Below are positions 36,825-48,941 of a stretch of DNA of 57,801 nucleotides, one piece after another. The notes beneath the pieces are model-generated. The model was not told where the DNA came from, ran no database searches, and worked only from the letters and a program-made list of their open reading frames with translations. The stretch lies in the NCBI GenBank assembly GCA_036897095.1, contig JAYMSP010000325.1, positions 1 to 57,801 of the forward strand. The letters are read 5' to 3'. Every line of letters starts with the position of its first letter. Position 1 is the first letter of the stretch. The stretch is from Plantago elongata. Taxonomy: Eukaryota > Streptophyta > Magnoliopsida > Lamiales > Plantaginaceae. Made by a program: the position numbers and the translations under genes.

Positions 36825-37376
36825 TAAGTTCTGTGCACATTTTCAATAACTCGGGTGTCAGTGCATTTACCCCCTTATTATTACCATAGTAGAATTAAAT
36901 TACTGCTAGTTAGGCAACTTGGATTTTAGACATTCATTACTCATTAGTGATTATACCAAATTTTCTCGCAAACGACTTCCCTATTAACAGTTTCAGTTTA
37001 ACGCCCAATTCTTAAAACGGATACATTTTGTAACTAAATTTAGAATAAATTCAAAAATCACAACAAATCCATCTATTCCTGACTATATTTAGGAAAAATT
37101 CAAAAAGCTAACAATCAATATTTAGTGTGTGTCTTCTTCTTCTTCTTACTCACTTTTGTTTGTTTGTTTTTGTTTTTATTATTTAAATATTTAATTTTCT
37201 TGAATGTATTCTTTGAATTAATTAATGGTTGTATATATTCGGTGAGCTACACTTTTTCCAACTTTTCCATCAGCAGCTGTTGTTTGCTCTGCTGCTTCTT
37301 CACTTTGTTCTTTTCTTGGGTTATTCTTCTTCTCCATATTCTCTTCTTTTTTCTCTTCTCTCTTTTCACAACAACA

Positions 37377-40300
37377 ATGGGTGATATTACTCATCTTCCC
37401 ATGGAACAGCTTCAAGACCTTGAGTACTGCATTGATTCCAACCCTCCATGGCGTATGTCTCTCTCACTCTTTTCTTCTCAGCTTTACACTTTAAAAGACT
37501 CCACCTTTCGTTCATGGTCATGGATTTAGCTTTTTCTGGCCATGCCTCTGTTGTTTTTTTGAGTTTTAAGGAGTTTTGGTCATGTGGGTTTTGTTTGGTT
37601 TGGTGTAGAAACTAACAACAGTGTGTGTGTGTGTGTGTGTGGAGAATTCAAGAAATGGTGTGTGGTAGAAGGATCAAGAAATAATGAGTGTGGTGCATTT
37701 GGGATGAATAGTTTGTGGGCCAAAAATGTCATTTATTGGCCTGATGAAAAGCTTCTTGTTGGTTTAAATGCTTGTATGGTTTAATGGGTTCTGTTTTCTG
37801 TCAGCAAGTTTGTACTAAGAAGTACTGAGTGTGCTTCTTGTTGTGAGATTTTTTTTTGAAACCAAAAATTTGATTCGAATTCCGACCTACTAGTGGGAAG
37901 GAGGGAATTGTCTTACCAAATGAGCTGGAGCTTCGTTGTTTTGGGGAATGAGAATTAAAATTTGGTTCTGGGGATATTTGTTGTTTATTTTTTGAGTGTG
38001 TTGGAGGAATGTATTGGCATTATTTAAATCAGTGTGTTTGTGTGTGTTGAATAAACAATGTTTTGTACTGCCTGACATAAATTAATTAAACAATGTTTGT
38101 TCATTTAACTTGTCTGGATCTTGTCAAAGTTCATAAACCATTTCAAGTTGGCTTGTATGCACTGTGTGTTTATTGTAGGCGTGGAGTATAATTTTGCTGG
38201 TGAGTTTGTTGTGAGAATAATGAGCATTTAAGAATTCGAGTTTGGTTTTCGGAACTGCCTATTTTATTTGTTTGGAGGAATGAAGTGCATTGTCCAGATT
38301 AGTATATATGGATTTTCGTAAAGAATGTTTTGGTTAGTTCTGGTTGTCTGGACTGTTCAACGTTCATAACCGTGTTTGTTCATTTCTTTCTATGAACCAC
38401 GTAAAAAATTCATAAGCCATTCTTTTTCTTTCTTGAAGAAATTGTGCACTGTTTTGAAACTGAAATGAGGAAAATGTGAGTCTGAAGCTACAGTTTGCTA
38501 TGAATAAATTTTCCGGGTCAAAGCGTGTGATTCTTATGTTGTTAAAACTCCCAACAGCTTTGTTAAGCTGTTAGAAAACATAACAAAATGTTTGTCTTGG
38601 CGGTTGCACCATCATTTGTCCATCATAGGTGTAGATTCTAGTACTGACTCTGTAGGAAAATGGCATCTTTTGAGAGAATAAGGTCATTTTTTGACCACTG
38701 ACTCGGTTGCTTTGGGTTTTCACAATAGTGTTTCATAAGCAAGCTCATCAAGTTATTGTCATTTATCGACAGGTGAATTTATTGTCTGCACAGAATCAGC
38801 TTGTGAAGCTTACCTTGTTATTTATTGATTGAGTGGTGTATTCCTCATACATCATTCTTCAAGTCGAACTAATGTATACATTTACACGTGATGAAGGTTA
38901 TTTAGTAAAAACAACAACTTTTGGATGCCTTAGTCGATGATACTAAGTACTGTTTCTATTCTACAGCTGAAACCATCTTGTTAGCATTTCAGAATTACAT
39001 AGTAGTATTGGGAACAAGTGTGATGATTCCCACATTGATCGTACCAGCAATGGGTGGATCGGATGTAAGTTGTGTTTTAATGTTTTACTGGATAATTACT
39101 TTTCACTGCTTTGTAACATAGCCTTTTTTCCAATGCAATCTACTGTGCAATACCAGAGCAGTGAAAGCGCATAACGATCCAGTTTTAGGCACTGCATTGG
39201 TATTCTGATCTAAGTTTCATTTTTTTCACCTTCATCGTTACCAATTTGTATTTGCTTATCCAACAGGGTGATAAAGCACGGGTTATCCAGACGTTGCTAT
39301 TCGTAGCTGGCTTAAACACACTACTGCAAACACTGTTTGGCACCAGGTTACCAGCAGTGGTAGGAGGGTCCTTTGCTTTTGTTGTTCCAATAGCATACAT
39401 CATAAGTGACTCATCCCTGCAACGTATCATTGATCCTCACGAAGTAAGTTTTCGTTCCAACATAAACCAGCTACTAGTTTATATTGGGAAAGTCCAACTA
39501 GTTTATTAATCTTTAATACAGAGTTTTAAAATATTCTTGTGCTAAAAATATGTGCTACATATATTAATCATTGCAGAGATTCATACACTCTATGAGAGCT
39601 ATCCAAGGAGCACTAATTGTTGCTGCAAGCATACAAATAATCCTGGGATACAGCCAAGTATGGGGTCTTTTTTCACGGTATAGCCCTTACACCGCACAAT
39701 CCGTTTAATTAGTTGAACTCACATCTGCCTGCGAACCTGTGAATGAATATTACAGTTTTATTGCAGCTTTTTCAGCCCCCTTGGAATGGCTCCTGTTGTT
39801 GGATTACTGGGTTTGGGCTTATTTCAACGGGGATTTCCGCTGGTAAGTAAACCATTGACTGTGCTCTAGATGCACAATAGCTTCGTATGCTAATAGAAGC
39901 GGGTTCACAAAAAACAATGGGCAAATACCAAGTTTCAGAAGTTACATAATAAGGAACCACCTGTACTTGAAGAATTCATGTCATGAAACAGAAGTCCTAA
40001 ATTATTACTGTAATGGTAATATCATCTCAAGGATACTCATTGATAGCATACACGTTTATTTACAGGTAGGGAATTGTGTAGAGATTGGTTTGCCAATGCT
40101 TCTGATGATCATCGGAGTGTCACAGGTGAGTGGATTCTTGAATGAATTTTACAGCATTTATATTATCTTTTATGATGTTTATGCAAGTGCACTATTTTGC
40201 AAATGCAGTACTTGAAGCAGGTCAAGCCGTTCAGGGAACTACCTATCTTCGAAAGATTTCCTGTACTGATATGTGTTTCAATCGTTTGGATATACTCTGT

Positions 40301-42619
40301 TATACTTACGGCTAGTGGAGCTTACCGCGAGAGACCCCATTCTACCCAGATCAGTTGCCGTACAGATAGAGCTAACCTAATATCCACTGCTCCATGGTTA
40401 GTACCTATGAGTAATCTATTTATCTACACATTTTTCCACATTATGGCTTATGTTTTCTTCTAATTCGATGATCTGCTTCTCTTGTTTAAGGTTCAAGTTC
40501 CCATATCCTTTGCAGTGGGGCCCTCCTACATTCTCTGCTGGTCATTGCTTTGCTATGATGTCTCCCGTTCTTGTCTCAATGGTTGAGGTATTTAATCCAC
40601 CTCTATAATGTTTCTAATTCACTAGGCGTAAATTTGTGCTACTTAGTCTTTGCTCAGAGTGACGGAAAGTTTTGCATCATATAGTTATATCAAATTTCTA
40701 AGCAAAACTTAATATTTGATACATGAACAGTCAATTGCCTTTGGTAGTAACACATACGTCTTGAATCCTCTCTACAACATTAGATTTTAGAGGTGAGGTA
40801 ATGATATTGCATATACCCCAGTTTACAAAATTTATAATTGACTAGAGGATGTATATTAGCAGTAAGATGGTTTATTACCTTTCCCCTTTTAAATGCTCAT
40901 GTATTTCTTAGAATAGTTCATTTTACACTCAAGAAACATACCATCATTTTGGCCTAAATTCAGAATGCCCAATGCAAAAGCAAATCTATCGATTTAGGGG
41001 TGGGTCATGCACATATAAGTTTTTGCAAGTTATACCGCTGAAACAAATTTATTGGTTGAGATGCTTGTATTCAGCTGATACCTAGTTGTCAATGCAGTCC
41101 ACTGCAGCGTACAAGGCAGCATCTCGTCTGGCAATTGCTACGCCTCCTCCCGCTTATGTACTCAGTCGGGGAATTGGATGGCAGGTTCACTATTTTATCA
41201 TTATCCCTACCTTCTCTTGTTCTTCCATCATTTCATATTGCTTCTTGAAAGCTGCATCATTTCGCAATAGATATTCGAGCACGAAGTAAAATGTTTTGTT
41301 ATAAGGGAAAGGGACAAAAGAACATCTATCTACCATGCCTTTTTGTTTCCCTTGTGGTACTTGGTTTTCTGTCTGTATCTTTCTGTGTGTAATATGAGAA
41401 AATATTGACTTCTGAAAGATTTTGATATTGGATGAGGGAATACTTAATGTTGTTCTGCAGGTTTTGAGCTATAACAATTTATTCATATCCTTTGCATTGT
41501 CACCTGGCAGGGAATAGGCATATTGCTTGATGGTCTTTTCGGGACGGTTACTGGTTCCACAGTTTCTGTGTAAGTCCTGATGAGCATCTGTTTTGATGTA
41601 TAATCTTTGGTTGGAAGCTGTTTATGGTCCGTGATAATTTCAATTTTGACAGACAAGAGCTTCATTTTTCAGGGAAAATGTGGGGCTTCTTGGGCTAACT
41701 CGAGTTGGAAGTCGCAGAGTTGTTCAGCTATCAGCTGGCTTCATGATTTTCTTTGCGCTTTTAGGTCTGTATGACTGTACGAGTCCCAGACATATATTAA
41801 TATCTGAAAAACATAATGTGACTATATTTAACCGTTACACTTTGCTCCTTAACCAGTACTATATCCCACCTTTTGAGTTGCATGCAGGCAAATTTGGAGC
41901 TGTTTTTGCATCAATACCTGTTCCAATCTATGCTGCGCTGTACTGTGTTTTATTCGGCCTTGTAGGTAGGCAAATCATCATGGAAATACTGTACTTTCTT
42001 TACTATGTTTGGTGTAAATTTTACGAGTCTTTGCTTGTTCATATGCAGGATCAGTGGGCTTATCATTTCTTCAGTTCACTAACATGAACTGTATGAGGAA
42101 CCTTGTCATAACTGGTCTTTCACTTTTCCTTGGGATCTCGATTCCTCAATTTTTCGACGAGTACTGGGTTCCTCGTCCTGGCCTAGTTCACACTAATGCC
42201 GGATGGGTTAGTATCTTTCACATCATAACCCCAAGAAAGAAATCTATTATTCTATTTCTGAATTTTGAATTTATCCTATCTATGTTTGGCAGCTCCACTG
42301 CATTCTTAGTGCTAAATTGGATTCGATAACTAGTAATTCCTCGTGAACAACCAAATAATCTCCATTTCTAATTCCCCATTCCCACTCTTATCTTATTGTG
42401 TTACAGTTCAACGCTTTCTTGAATACCATATTCATGTCTCCTCCGACTGTTGCATTGATAGTAGCTGTGTTTCTGGATAACACAATAGATGCAGAGAAGT
42501 CGAAAGTAGACCGAGGCATGCCCTGGTGGATGAAGTTCAGGACATTCAGAGGCGACAACCGGAACGAAGAATTCTACACCTTGCCATTCAACCTGAACAG
42601 ATACTTTCCACCAACATAA
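37377..42619 (+). CDS. NAT: Nucleobase-ascorbate transporter (NAT/NCS2 family)
   Basis: Multi-pass membrane permease; family members take up purines, uracil or related bases by proton symport. Fourteen exons: 37377-37452, 38967-39064, 39267-39443, 39577-39677, 39767-39842, 40066-40125, 40209-40396, 40491-40587, 41098-41184, 41511-41569, 41673-41764, 41888-41965, 42049-42206, 42407-42619. They give 519 aa, the usual plant NAT length. The start MGDITHLPMEQLQDLEYCID is typical of the family. The NAT signature ENVGLLGLTR is at 341-350. TM1 has QN (34-35) where many NATs have QH. Other landmarks: GDKARVIQTLLFVAGLNTLL, SCRTDRANLISTAPW, FKFPYPLQWGPPTFSAGH and the C-terminal TLPFNLNRYFPPT. Intron 1 (1.5 kb) contains a SINE fragment and a GT microsatellite. 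Substrate is not predictable from sequence. Confidence 0.94.
37621..37641. repeat. GT dinucleotide microsatellite
   Basis: About ten GT repeats in NAT intron 1. An ordinary simple repeat. Confidence 0.9.
37853..37938 (-). mobile_element. tRNA-derived SINE-like copy (family A) in NAT intron 1
   Basis: The minus strand reads CCAGCTCATTTGGTAAGACA (A-box region), CCACTAGTAGGTCGGAATTC and ATTCGAATC (B-box-like), then a run of A. About 85 bp, with the same order and spacing as the copy at 21741. Confidence 0.6.
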
Positions 42620-43969
42620 TAGGTTAACATGTCAAGGTTCCTTTTGGTTTTGGATACATTGGTGGAATATTAACATGATTAGTATCAAATTCCATGGAGG
42701 ATTAAATCAAATCTCCATTGTGAATGAACAAGAAGTTTAGAGCAGGCTAATCTTTGTTTCAATATTGTCCAATTTTTTTGGGGGCGCAAAGTGTAGCAAT
42801 AGTACAGTAGGCAAGGCCCTGAACAAGTCTAGAGCTATCCTCTAAGCATATTCTTTTGTGTAGGATTCTCAGCTTTTATGAAATAATAGTTCAAGAAACA
42901 CATGCTATTATTCCATTTTACTTTTTTCATTAAAAATTTATAATAAATTTCAATCAATGTTCAATTCAAATTTGACCTAACCGAATAGTTCACAAACATA
43001 TTTGTTAATAAACGAATATGAACATATAATCTATTGTTCGGTAATTCGTAAATAAATGATTTCCATAATAATTTTCATTATTTTATACTTTCTTCGTTCC
43101 AACTGAAACTTTCCACTTTTCAATATTTGGTGTCCATTTAAAGCTTGCAAATTTCCATTTTATTAATTTTTACTCAAACTATACTATTTATATATTAATA
43201 TTTTCAAAAAACTCATTACAAAAAATAAAGTAAACACAAAACACCAAGCCCATATATACCATTATCTTCATCAAAAGGTAATCTATCTTTATTTTTCTTA
43301 TTCCAAAGTAAAGCTTCGGAAATGCCATGTGCAATATATCCTATAATACTATTTCCTAACCTAATCTATAATTTCTACTTTCCACATAAGTTATAATGTT
43401 TTATAAAACCCATACAAAATATATAATAGTTTTCGAATTACTCATGTACATTTTACAACCTTAATGAACTAATTATGATTCATGAACAAGTGATGAAATG
43501 TTCGATAAACATTAATACAAACTGAACAGGACATATATTAAATGAACAAATGTTCAATTAAGGTTAATGTCATGTTTGTTGGGTTCGAAATACACTGACT
43601 TACGCCTTTATGTCACCTTATATTCAATTTATAAATATGTATTTGTTTTCAATGTAACCAAACAATGTAATATATGTGAGAACCATGAATTGTTTCTTAA
43701 TCATTGATAAGGGTAACAACGTGTTGGAACATCTAACTCCTCACCATGTAATATTTAAAAGTGGGTGAAAGATTTTAGTAGGGCTCTTCGGATGGATGAT
43801 GTACTAAAGGTCCCTCGAGACCTTCACACAAGCTCCTCAAAGTGTTCCTCGAGGCCGCACACTTAGATGTGGGTAAGTACATTTCGCCATTATGCATGTT
43901 ATAAGACCGATCAGAGAGCCAAGTTCAAAGCTCTAGGTCGGATGGGACAAAAAAGATAAGTATATGTTA
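42620..43969. other. Intergenic, NAT 3' flank
   Basis: AT-rich. A degenerate stretch near 43085-43240 starts TACTTTCTTCGTTCCAACTG, resembling the CTCCGTCCC-type ends of plant mariner-like MITEs, but it is too decayed to delimit. No gene seen. Confidence 0.55.
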
Positions 43970-44765
43970 GACGGCCTTCAACGGGGCGCCGTGGGGCTGC
44001 CGTCGTGTGCCACGGCGCGCCCCAACGGCCCTTCTCGCCGCGCCAACGGGCACGGCGAGAGCCTTTAGCGCCGTGTCACGGCGCCGAAGGCTGCTGACAC
44101 AGCGCGGGCAGCAGCCAATTGGCTGCTGCCATGTGTTGTCCCGTTTTATTTTTTTTTTTTGGTTTTCCGGCGAAGAGGTGGTGAAGAAATGGAGAAAACG
44201 GAGAAGAGGCGGTGAAGAAATGGAGAAGACGGAGAAGACGATGTAGCCTGTCTTTTCCTTTTCCTTTTGTTTTTTTTTTTTACTTTTTTATATTTTGTCC
44301 AATTTCAAACGCGAATAACTCGAAAAATATAAATGTAAAATATATATAAAAATTACCAACGGATTCGTCTCTTCGAGATCTACGAACAGAGACCACTCTC
44401 GATTATTTTTTGATCATTCCATCTCACACTCATTTTATCTCTCAATTAAACTTAAAATTGTAAAACAACCTCTAATAATTCAATTTTATTAATTTCGACT
44501 TCTAAACACTATTATAATATATTAAATATATTTTTAGCAAAATAAAAAAAATATATTTTTTTTAAATTTTACAACTTAAAAAAGTTATAAAACGACTTAA
44601 AACAATGCAATTTCATTAATTTCAACATCTAAACACTCTTATAATTTGAATAATACGTAAAAAAAATTAAAAAATTAAAAAATTTGATCACGTGGCAACG
44701 ACGACGCGTCACCATTGAAGCAAAAACGACGACGACGCGCTGTCCCATCACCATTAAAGGTGGTC
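43970..44765. mobile_element. PIF/Harbinger-like non-autonomous element (TTA target duplication)
   Basis: Left end GACGGCCTTCAACGGGG and right end CCATTAAAGGTGGTC are imperfect inverted repeats, flanked on both sides by TTA (43967-43969 and 44766-44768). The left 200 bp are strikingly GC-rich against an AT-rich background and hold a perfect 24-bp palindrome at 44107-44130. The right part is AT-rich, with GACGACGCG motifs near the end. No transposase is encoded; the 79-aa ORF inside is compositional. Confidence 0.7.
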
Positions 44766-44768
44766 TTA

Positions 44769-47234
44769 GGTCATGACATACAATTCAAACATACATGGTC
44801 AGTTAGGAGGGGGCTATTTATAAATTCTCAACAGTTGGTGTCACTGTTATTGGACACGTGTCCACTTGGAGTACCACGAGCTTACGAACAAATGCTTATT
44901 TTCAAGTGTAATTAAAGTCTAATGTACATAAATATTACAAATGAGTTTATTTTTTATTAATGAAGTAAAGTACACATCACCAAACGATAGCAATCAGGTA
45001 CTTTATTTCAGCTCTAGATCACACTTAGGATGGGAATACATTATATTCGTTTCAATTCTAACCCCTAATACAACTCTAGCAACATCAATTCATCATTAGA
45101 AGATACACAATCTGTCTTCTCCAATTAAATTTTAAGTCCTAAATCAATTCATCATTTAAAAACTCAATCCATCTTCTCCAATTAAATTCAAAGCTTTAAT
45201 TCAACCCAACAAAATCAATTTATCATCCGAAGAAGAAAAAGAACAATGATCACCCATATTTCTTTTTCATCTTTTTTAATTAAAATTAAAATATTTATTC
45301 GCACTCAACACAAATCTCAATACAACTCGAAAAAAACAATTAATTATAAAAATAACGATAATAATACATACTTAATTTCATGTACCTTTCTATAATTATA
45401 ATTATATGTCACAATAAAGCACGTTCACGTTTTAATAATTTATATTATTATTATATATTAAATCTTTTAAATTTTATGATGATGTGACGACGCGAATTAT
45501 ATAGCAGAACCTCAGTTATGAATACTCTCGTCGTGCTGTTGTCTCTGGTGATTGATGGTCCAAGTAATTGTAACGATTATGAAAAATTTAAATCTATATA
45601 TAATGCCAATATAACCGGACATTTAAACCATTTATCTTGCATGAAACAAAAGTTCTTCATTGAATGAATCTGGTCAAAGAAAGACATCTTATAAATAGAA
45701 CTACTACTATTCAATATACTGCGGGTAAAATTTCTAGTTTCCACATATAGATAAAGTGTGAAATGCGACAAAGTGGGAAATAGGCTGCCTAATTTTGACT
45801 CTAAATTGGATTTGCTTATACAAACAAAAACATGGTCACAAATCTTACCTTAGTATTATCGAAAGTCAAGCGTATAAAAGAGTACTTGCATACTTCCATC
45901 CCAATCCCATCCAACTTTATAATTCTCATTTTTATATAATTTTTCTTTTTAATAAATTAATTTAATTAACTTAACAAATTAGTTAGATTTTCAACTATTT
46001 TTTTTTTAAAAAGCTGTCATTCACATAACGAACATTTTTATCAAGAGAAATTTATAAAGCTGAAAAGCTAACTAAAAGGTTAGTGATAAACATGATCTAA
46101 ATTTGGAGGAAAACCTATCTTTTCATAAAATAAGATTAACAATGTTATCAATCGAAACGTATATATTTTTAATATTGCATATTCTCATAAGAAAAAGAAG
46201 ATTATTATTAATAATATTGATATTTTAAGTAACAACATTATGTAAAATTTCATGATAGTCAGTATCTATTTAGAGACAATCTATGTTACCAATAAAATCA
46301 CACATATTATTAATCAAAACTTTTGTGTTATTAACGAAATAAGTTTTGTTGTAATATTAAAACTTTTAATATTAAAAAATATATATTTTGATTAATTATA
46401 TTAATAATTTTCTTTAAAATCCACCTCTAAATAAATTATTAGAGACAATATCTTAAAAAACTTATTCATAACATTACATTAATGATTTTTTTTAAAATAT
46501 ACTAGTCTGTATCTAAATAAATTATATAAATCTATCTCTTATTAGATTTTTTTGTTCAATTTAAACTATATTACATATTTCTATTGTACAATATGAAGTT
46601 ATGAGAGACAACCAACTATTATTGGCACAATTGATAGAAGGTTTGTGCTGAAAAAGGTGTATGAGAAGGGTTGTTCAAGTGATTTAGTCATACAAATAAT
46701 ATAAATGAGAAATAATATAAAATAAAAAGTTATGAGAGACTAGTATAGAATATCAGTTAGGTTCAATCACATTTTTATGTAAAAGAATTACATTTACAAT
46801 TTAATTAATTAAATTATAATTATATACTAAACATTAAAATTTGGAGTATCCTAAACTGAAAAAGGAAGAAAGTGACTCGTGAATAACTAAGAATGAAGAG
46901 GGTCCCAGCTGAATAGATATTGACAGCTCAGAAAATTGGCTTTACGCTACGCAAACACTCTTACTTGTCACTTTTAAGACCATTTCTTCACTCTCACAAA
47001 AGCACCACCATAACATAACCAGCAAAATATTTACATGCGGGTCGGGATATAATTTGAGTGTACTTTTAATGTAATTTAAATTTTTAATATATAAAATATT
47101 TGATTAAACTGAATAATTGCTCCCGTAACAAACAGCCCCTTCATAATAAATCAATCAATTAATCAACTACATCAAGAGAGAGAAACTAGTACTACACTAC
47201 TTCACACATAGAGAGAGAATCTAAGCGAAGACCA
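44769..47234. other. Intergenic, AT-rich, ARM gene upstream region
   Basis: Very AT-rich with no recognisable gene or bounded element. The last 80 bp (GAGAGAGAAACTAGTACTAC, GAGAGAGAATC) look like the leader of the ARM-repeat gene. Confidence 0.6.
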
Positions 47235-48941
47235 ATGATGTTAAATCCCGCCACCACACACACGGCGGCGCCACCGCACTCAACCCTAACCCAAATCACC
47301 ACTCTCCTCTCATCCCTCCTCCCCTCCACCCACTCCGTCACCTCCTTCTCCACTCGCTGGCAAATCCTCCGCTCCAAGCTCACTTCCGTCCACCACCTCC
47401 TCCACGACATCTCCGACTCTCCTCACTGGTCCGACAATCCTCTCCTTCTCCCCATCCTCCCTTCCCTCCTCTCCACTCTCCTCCGCATCGAAACTCTCCT
47501 CCGTCACTGCTGTTCTACATCATCCGCTTCGACCGGAAAGCTCCTGATGCAGTCCGACCTCGACATGGCGGCGAATTGGCTCTCGAAGCAGATCGATGAT
47601 CTGGATGTGCTGATTAGGTCTGGAGTTTTGCACCAGACGACTGCGATTGTGCTGTCCAGGCCGAATTCGGCCTCGTCGAAGGAGGAATTGGTGTTTTTTG
47701 TCAAGGATTTGTTTACCAGGTTGCAGATCGGGGGGTTGGAGTTTAAGCGGAAGGCGTTGGAGAGTTTGGTGCAGTTGTTGACGGAGGATGAGAAGTCGGC
47801 GGGAGTGGTGGCGAAGGAGGGGAATGTAGGGTGTTTGGTTTCGTTGATTCAGTCATGTGATTCGGTGAGGGAGCTTGCGGTTTTGGCCGTGTCGTTGATT
47901 GTTTCGGCTGGGGAGGGTCCGTGTAAGTGTGTGTTTGAGGAAGGAGGGTTGGGGCCTTTGCTTAGGACGATTGAGTGTAGCTCGATGAGCTTGAAGGAGA
48001 AAGCGGCGTTGGCTGTGGAGTTTATTACGGAGGATTCCGATAATGCGTGGGCGGTTTCGGCGTACGGTGGTGTTCCGATTTTGGTTGAATTGTGTAAGTC
48101 TGGGTCTGTTGTAGCTCAGTCTTACGCGGTAGGGGCAATTAGGAATGTTTGTTCGGTGGAGGATATTAGGACGGGGTTGGTGGAAGAGGGAGGTTTGAGT
48201 GTGTTGATACATTTGCTTGTTTCGGGGAGTCCGAATACGCAGGGGAAGGCGGCTAATTGTATATCGATTCTAGCCTCGGCTGGTGAGTATTATCGGAATC
48301 TGTTGTTGCAAGAAAATTGTTTGCAGAGGCTGTTGCATTTGTTTCATGAATGTACTAATTTGGATACGTTGGAACATGTGTTGCGTGCGATTTATTCGTT
48401 GTCTGCGTCCGATAAGGGTTACAGGATTCTATCTGGATCCTCTTTGTTTATATTGCGAATAGCGGAGCTTGTGAAGCGTGGGAATGTGATGTTGCAGCAT
48501 ATATGTGCGTCGTTGCTTGCTAATTTATTGCTTAGTGATTGTGATAAGAAGGCGGCTGGTGGATGTATGGGTTCTCTGGTGAAGTTAATGGAGTCTGTTA
48601 AGCCGGATGGAATGCAGGAGGTTGGGACGAAAGCTTTGTTGTCGTTGTTGACTGTGAAACCGAATAGGAAAGAATTGGTGAGGGATGAGAAGAGTTTGAT
48701 GAGGCTTGTCCAAATGTTGGATCCGAAAAATGAGGTTGTGTTGAAGAAGTTTCCTGTGGCAGTTGTTTCGGCAATTATGGCTGGAGGGAGCAAGAGTTGT
48801 AGGAAAAGGCTTGTAGGTGCTGGTGCTTGCGGGCATTTGCAGAGATTGGCGGAATTAGACGTCACCGGTGCTAAGAAGGCCTTGCAGAGACTCTCCGGGA
48901 ATAGGCTAGCTAATATATTCACTCGGTCATTCAGGGAATAA
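47235..48941 (+). CDS. ARM-repeat superfamily protein, intronless
   Basis: A 568-aa alpha-helical repeat protein with a likely scaffold role. Residues 1-135 form a helical N-terminal region with repeated leucines (ITTLLSSLLPST, LRSKLTSVHHLLHDI, PSLLSTLLRIETLLRHC), resembling the helical bundle before the ARM repeats in plant U-box relatives. No U-box motif is present. From about 150 onward come consecutive armadillo repeats: LVSLIQSCDSVRELAVLAVS, EEGGLGPLLRTIE, YGGVPILVELCKSGSVVAQS, EEGGLSVLIHLLVSGSPNTQ, then less regular ones to the end (AGACGHLQRLAELDVTGAKK). The first 300 bp are very C-rich in codon use (CTCCTC runs), while the rest is G/T-rich. The partner is unknown. Two adjacent ATGs begin the frame; the first is used. 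Confidence 0.88.
   Translation: MMLNPATTHTAAPPHSTLTQITTLLSSLLPSTHSVTSFSTRWQILRSKLTSVHHLLHDISDSPHWSDNPLLLPILPSLLSTLLRIETLLRHCCSTSSASTGKLLMQSDLDMAANWLSKQIDDLDVLIRSGVLHQTTAIVLSRPNSASSKEELVFFVKDLFTRLQIGGLEFKRKALESLVQLLTEDEKSAGVVAKEGNVGCLVSLIQSCDSVRELAVLAVSLIVSAGEGPCKCVFEEGGLGPLLRTIECSSMSLKEKAALAVEFITEDSDNAWAVSAYGGVPILVELCKSGSVVAQSYAVGAIRNVCSVEDIRTGLVEEGGLSVLIHLLVSGSPNTQGKAANCISILASAGEYYRNLLLQENCLQRLLHLFHECTNLDTLEHVLRAIYSLSASDKGYRILSGSSLFILRIAELVKRGNVMLQHICASLLANLLLSDCDKKAAGGCMGSLVKLMESVKPDGMQEVGTKALLSLLTVKPNRKELVRDEKSLMRLVQMLDPKNEVVLKKFPVAVVSAIMAGGSKSCRKRLVGAGACGHLQRLAELDVTGAKKALQRLSGNRLANIFTRSFRE

Larger units (their letters stand above)
34301..37376. other. Intergenic between ANTH and NAT genes, MITE-rich
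   Basis: The left part is the ANTH gene upstream region and AT-rich sequence. A SINE family B copy lies at 35697-35867, followed by a MITE cluster at 36009-36824. The last 150 bp are a CT-rich leader of the NAT gene (TTCTTCTCCATATTCTCTTC). Confidence 0.6.

Noticed and set aside
37125-37529. 134-aa plus-strand ORF rich in Phe and Leu
   Set aside because: It is a T-rich leader read in the wrong frame; the NAT start codon at 37377 uses a different frame with conserved protein sequence.
44007-44246. 79-aa Arg/Ala-rich ORF in the GC island
   Set aside because: Composition-driven ORF inside the Harbinger-like element, without similarity to a transposase.
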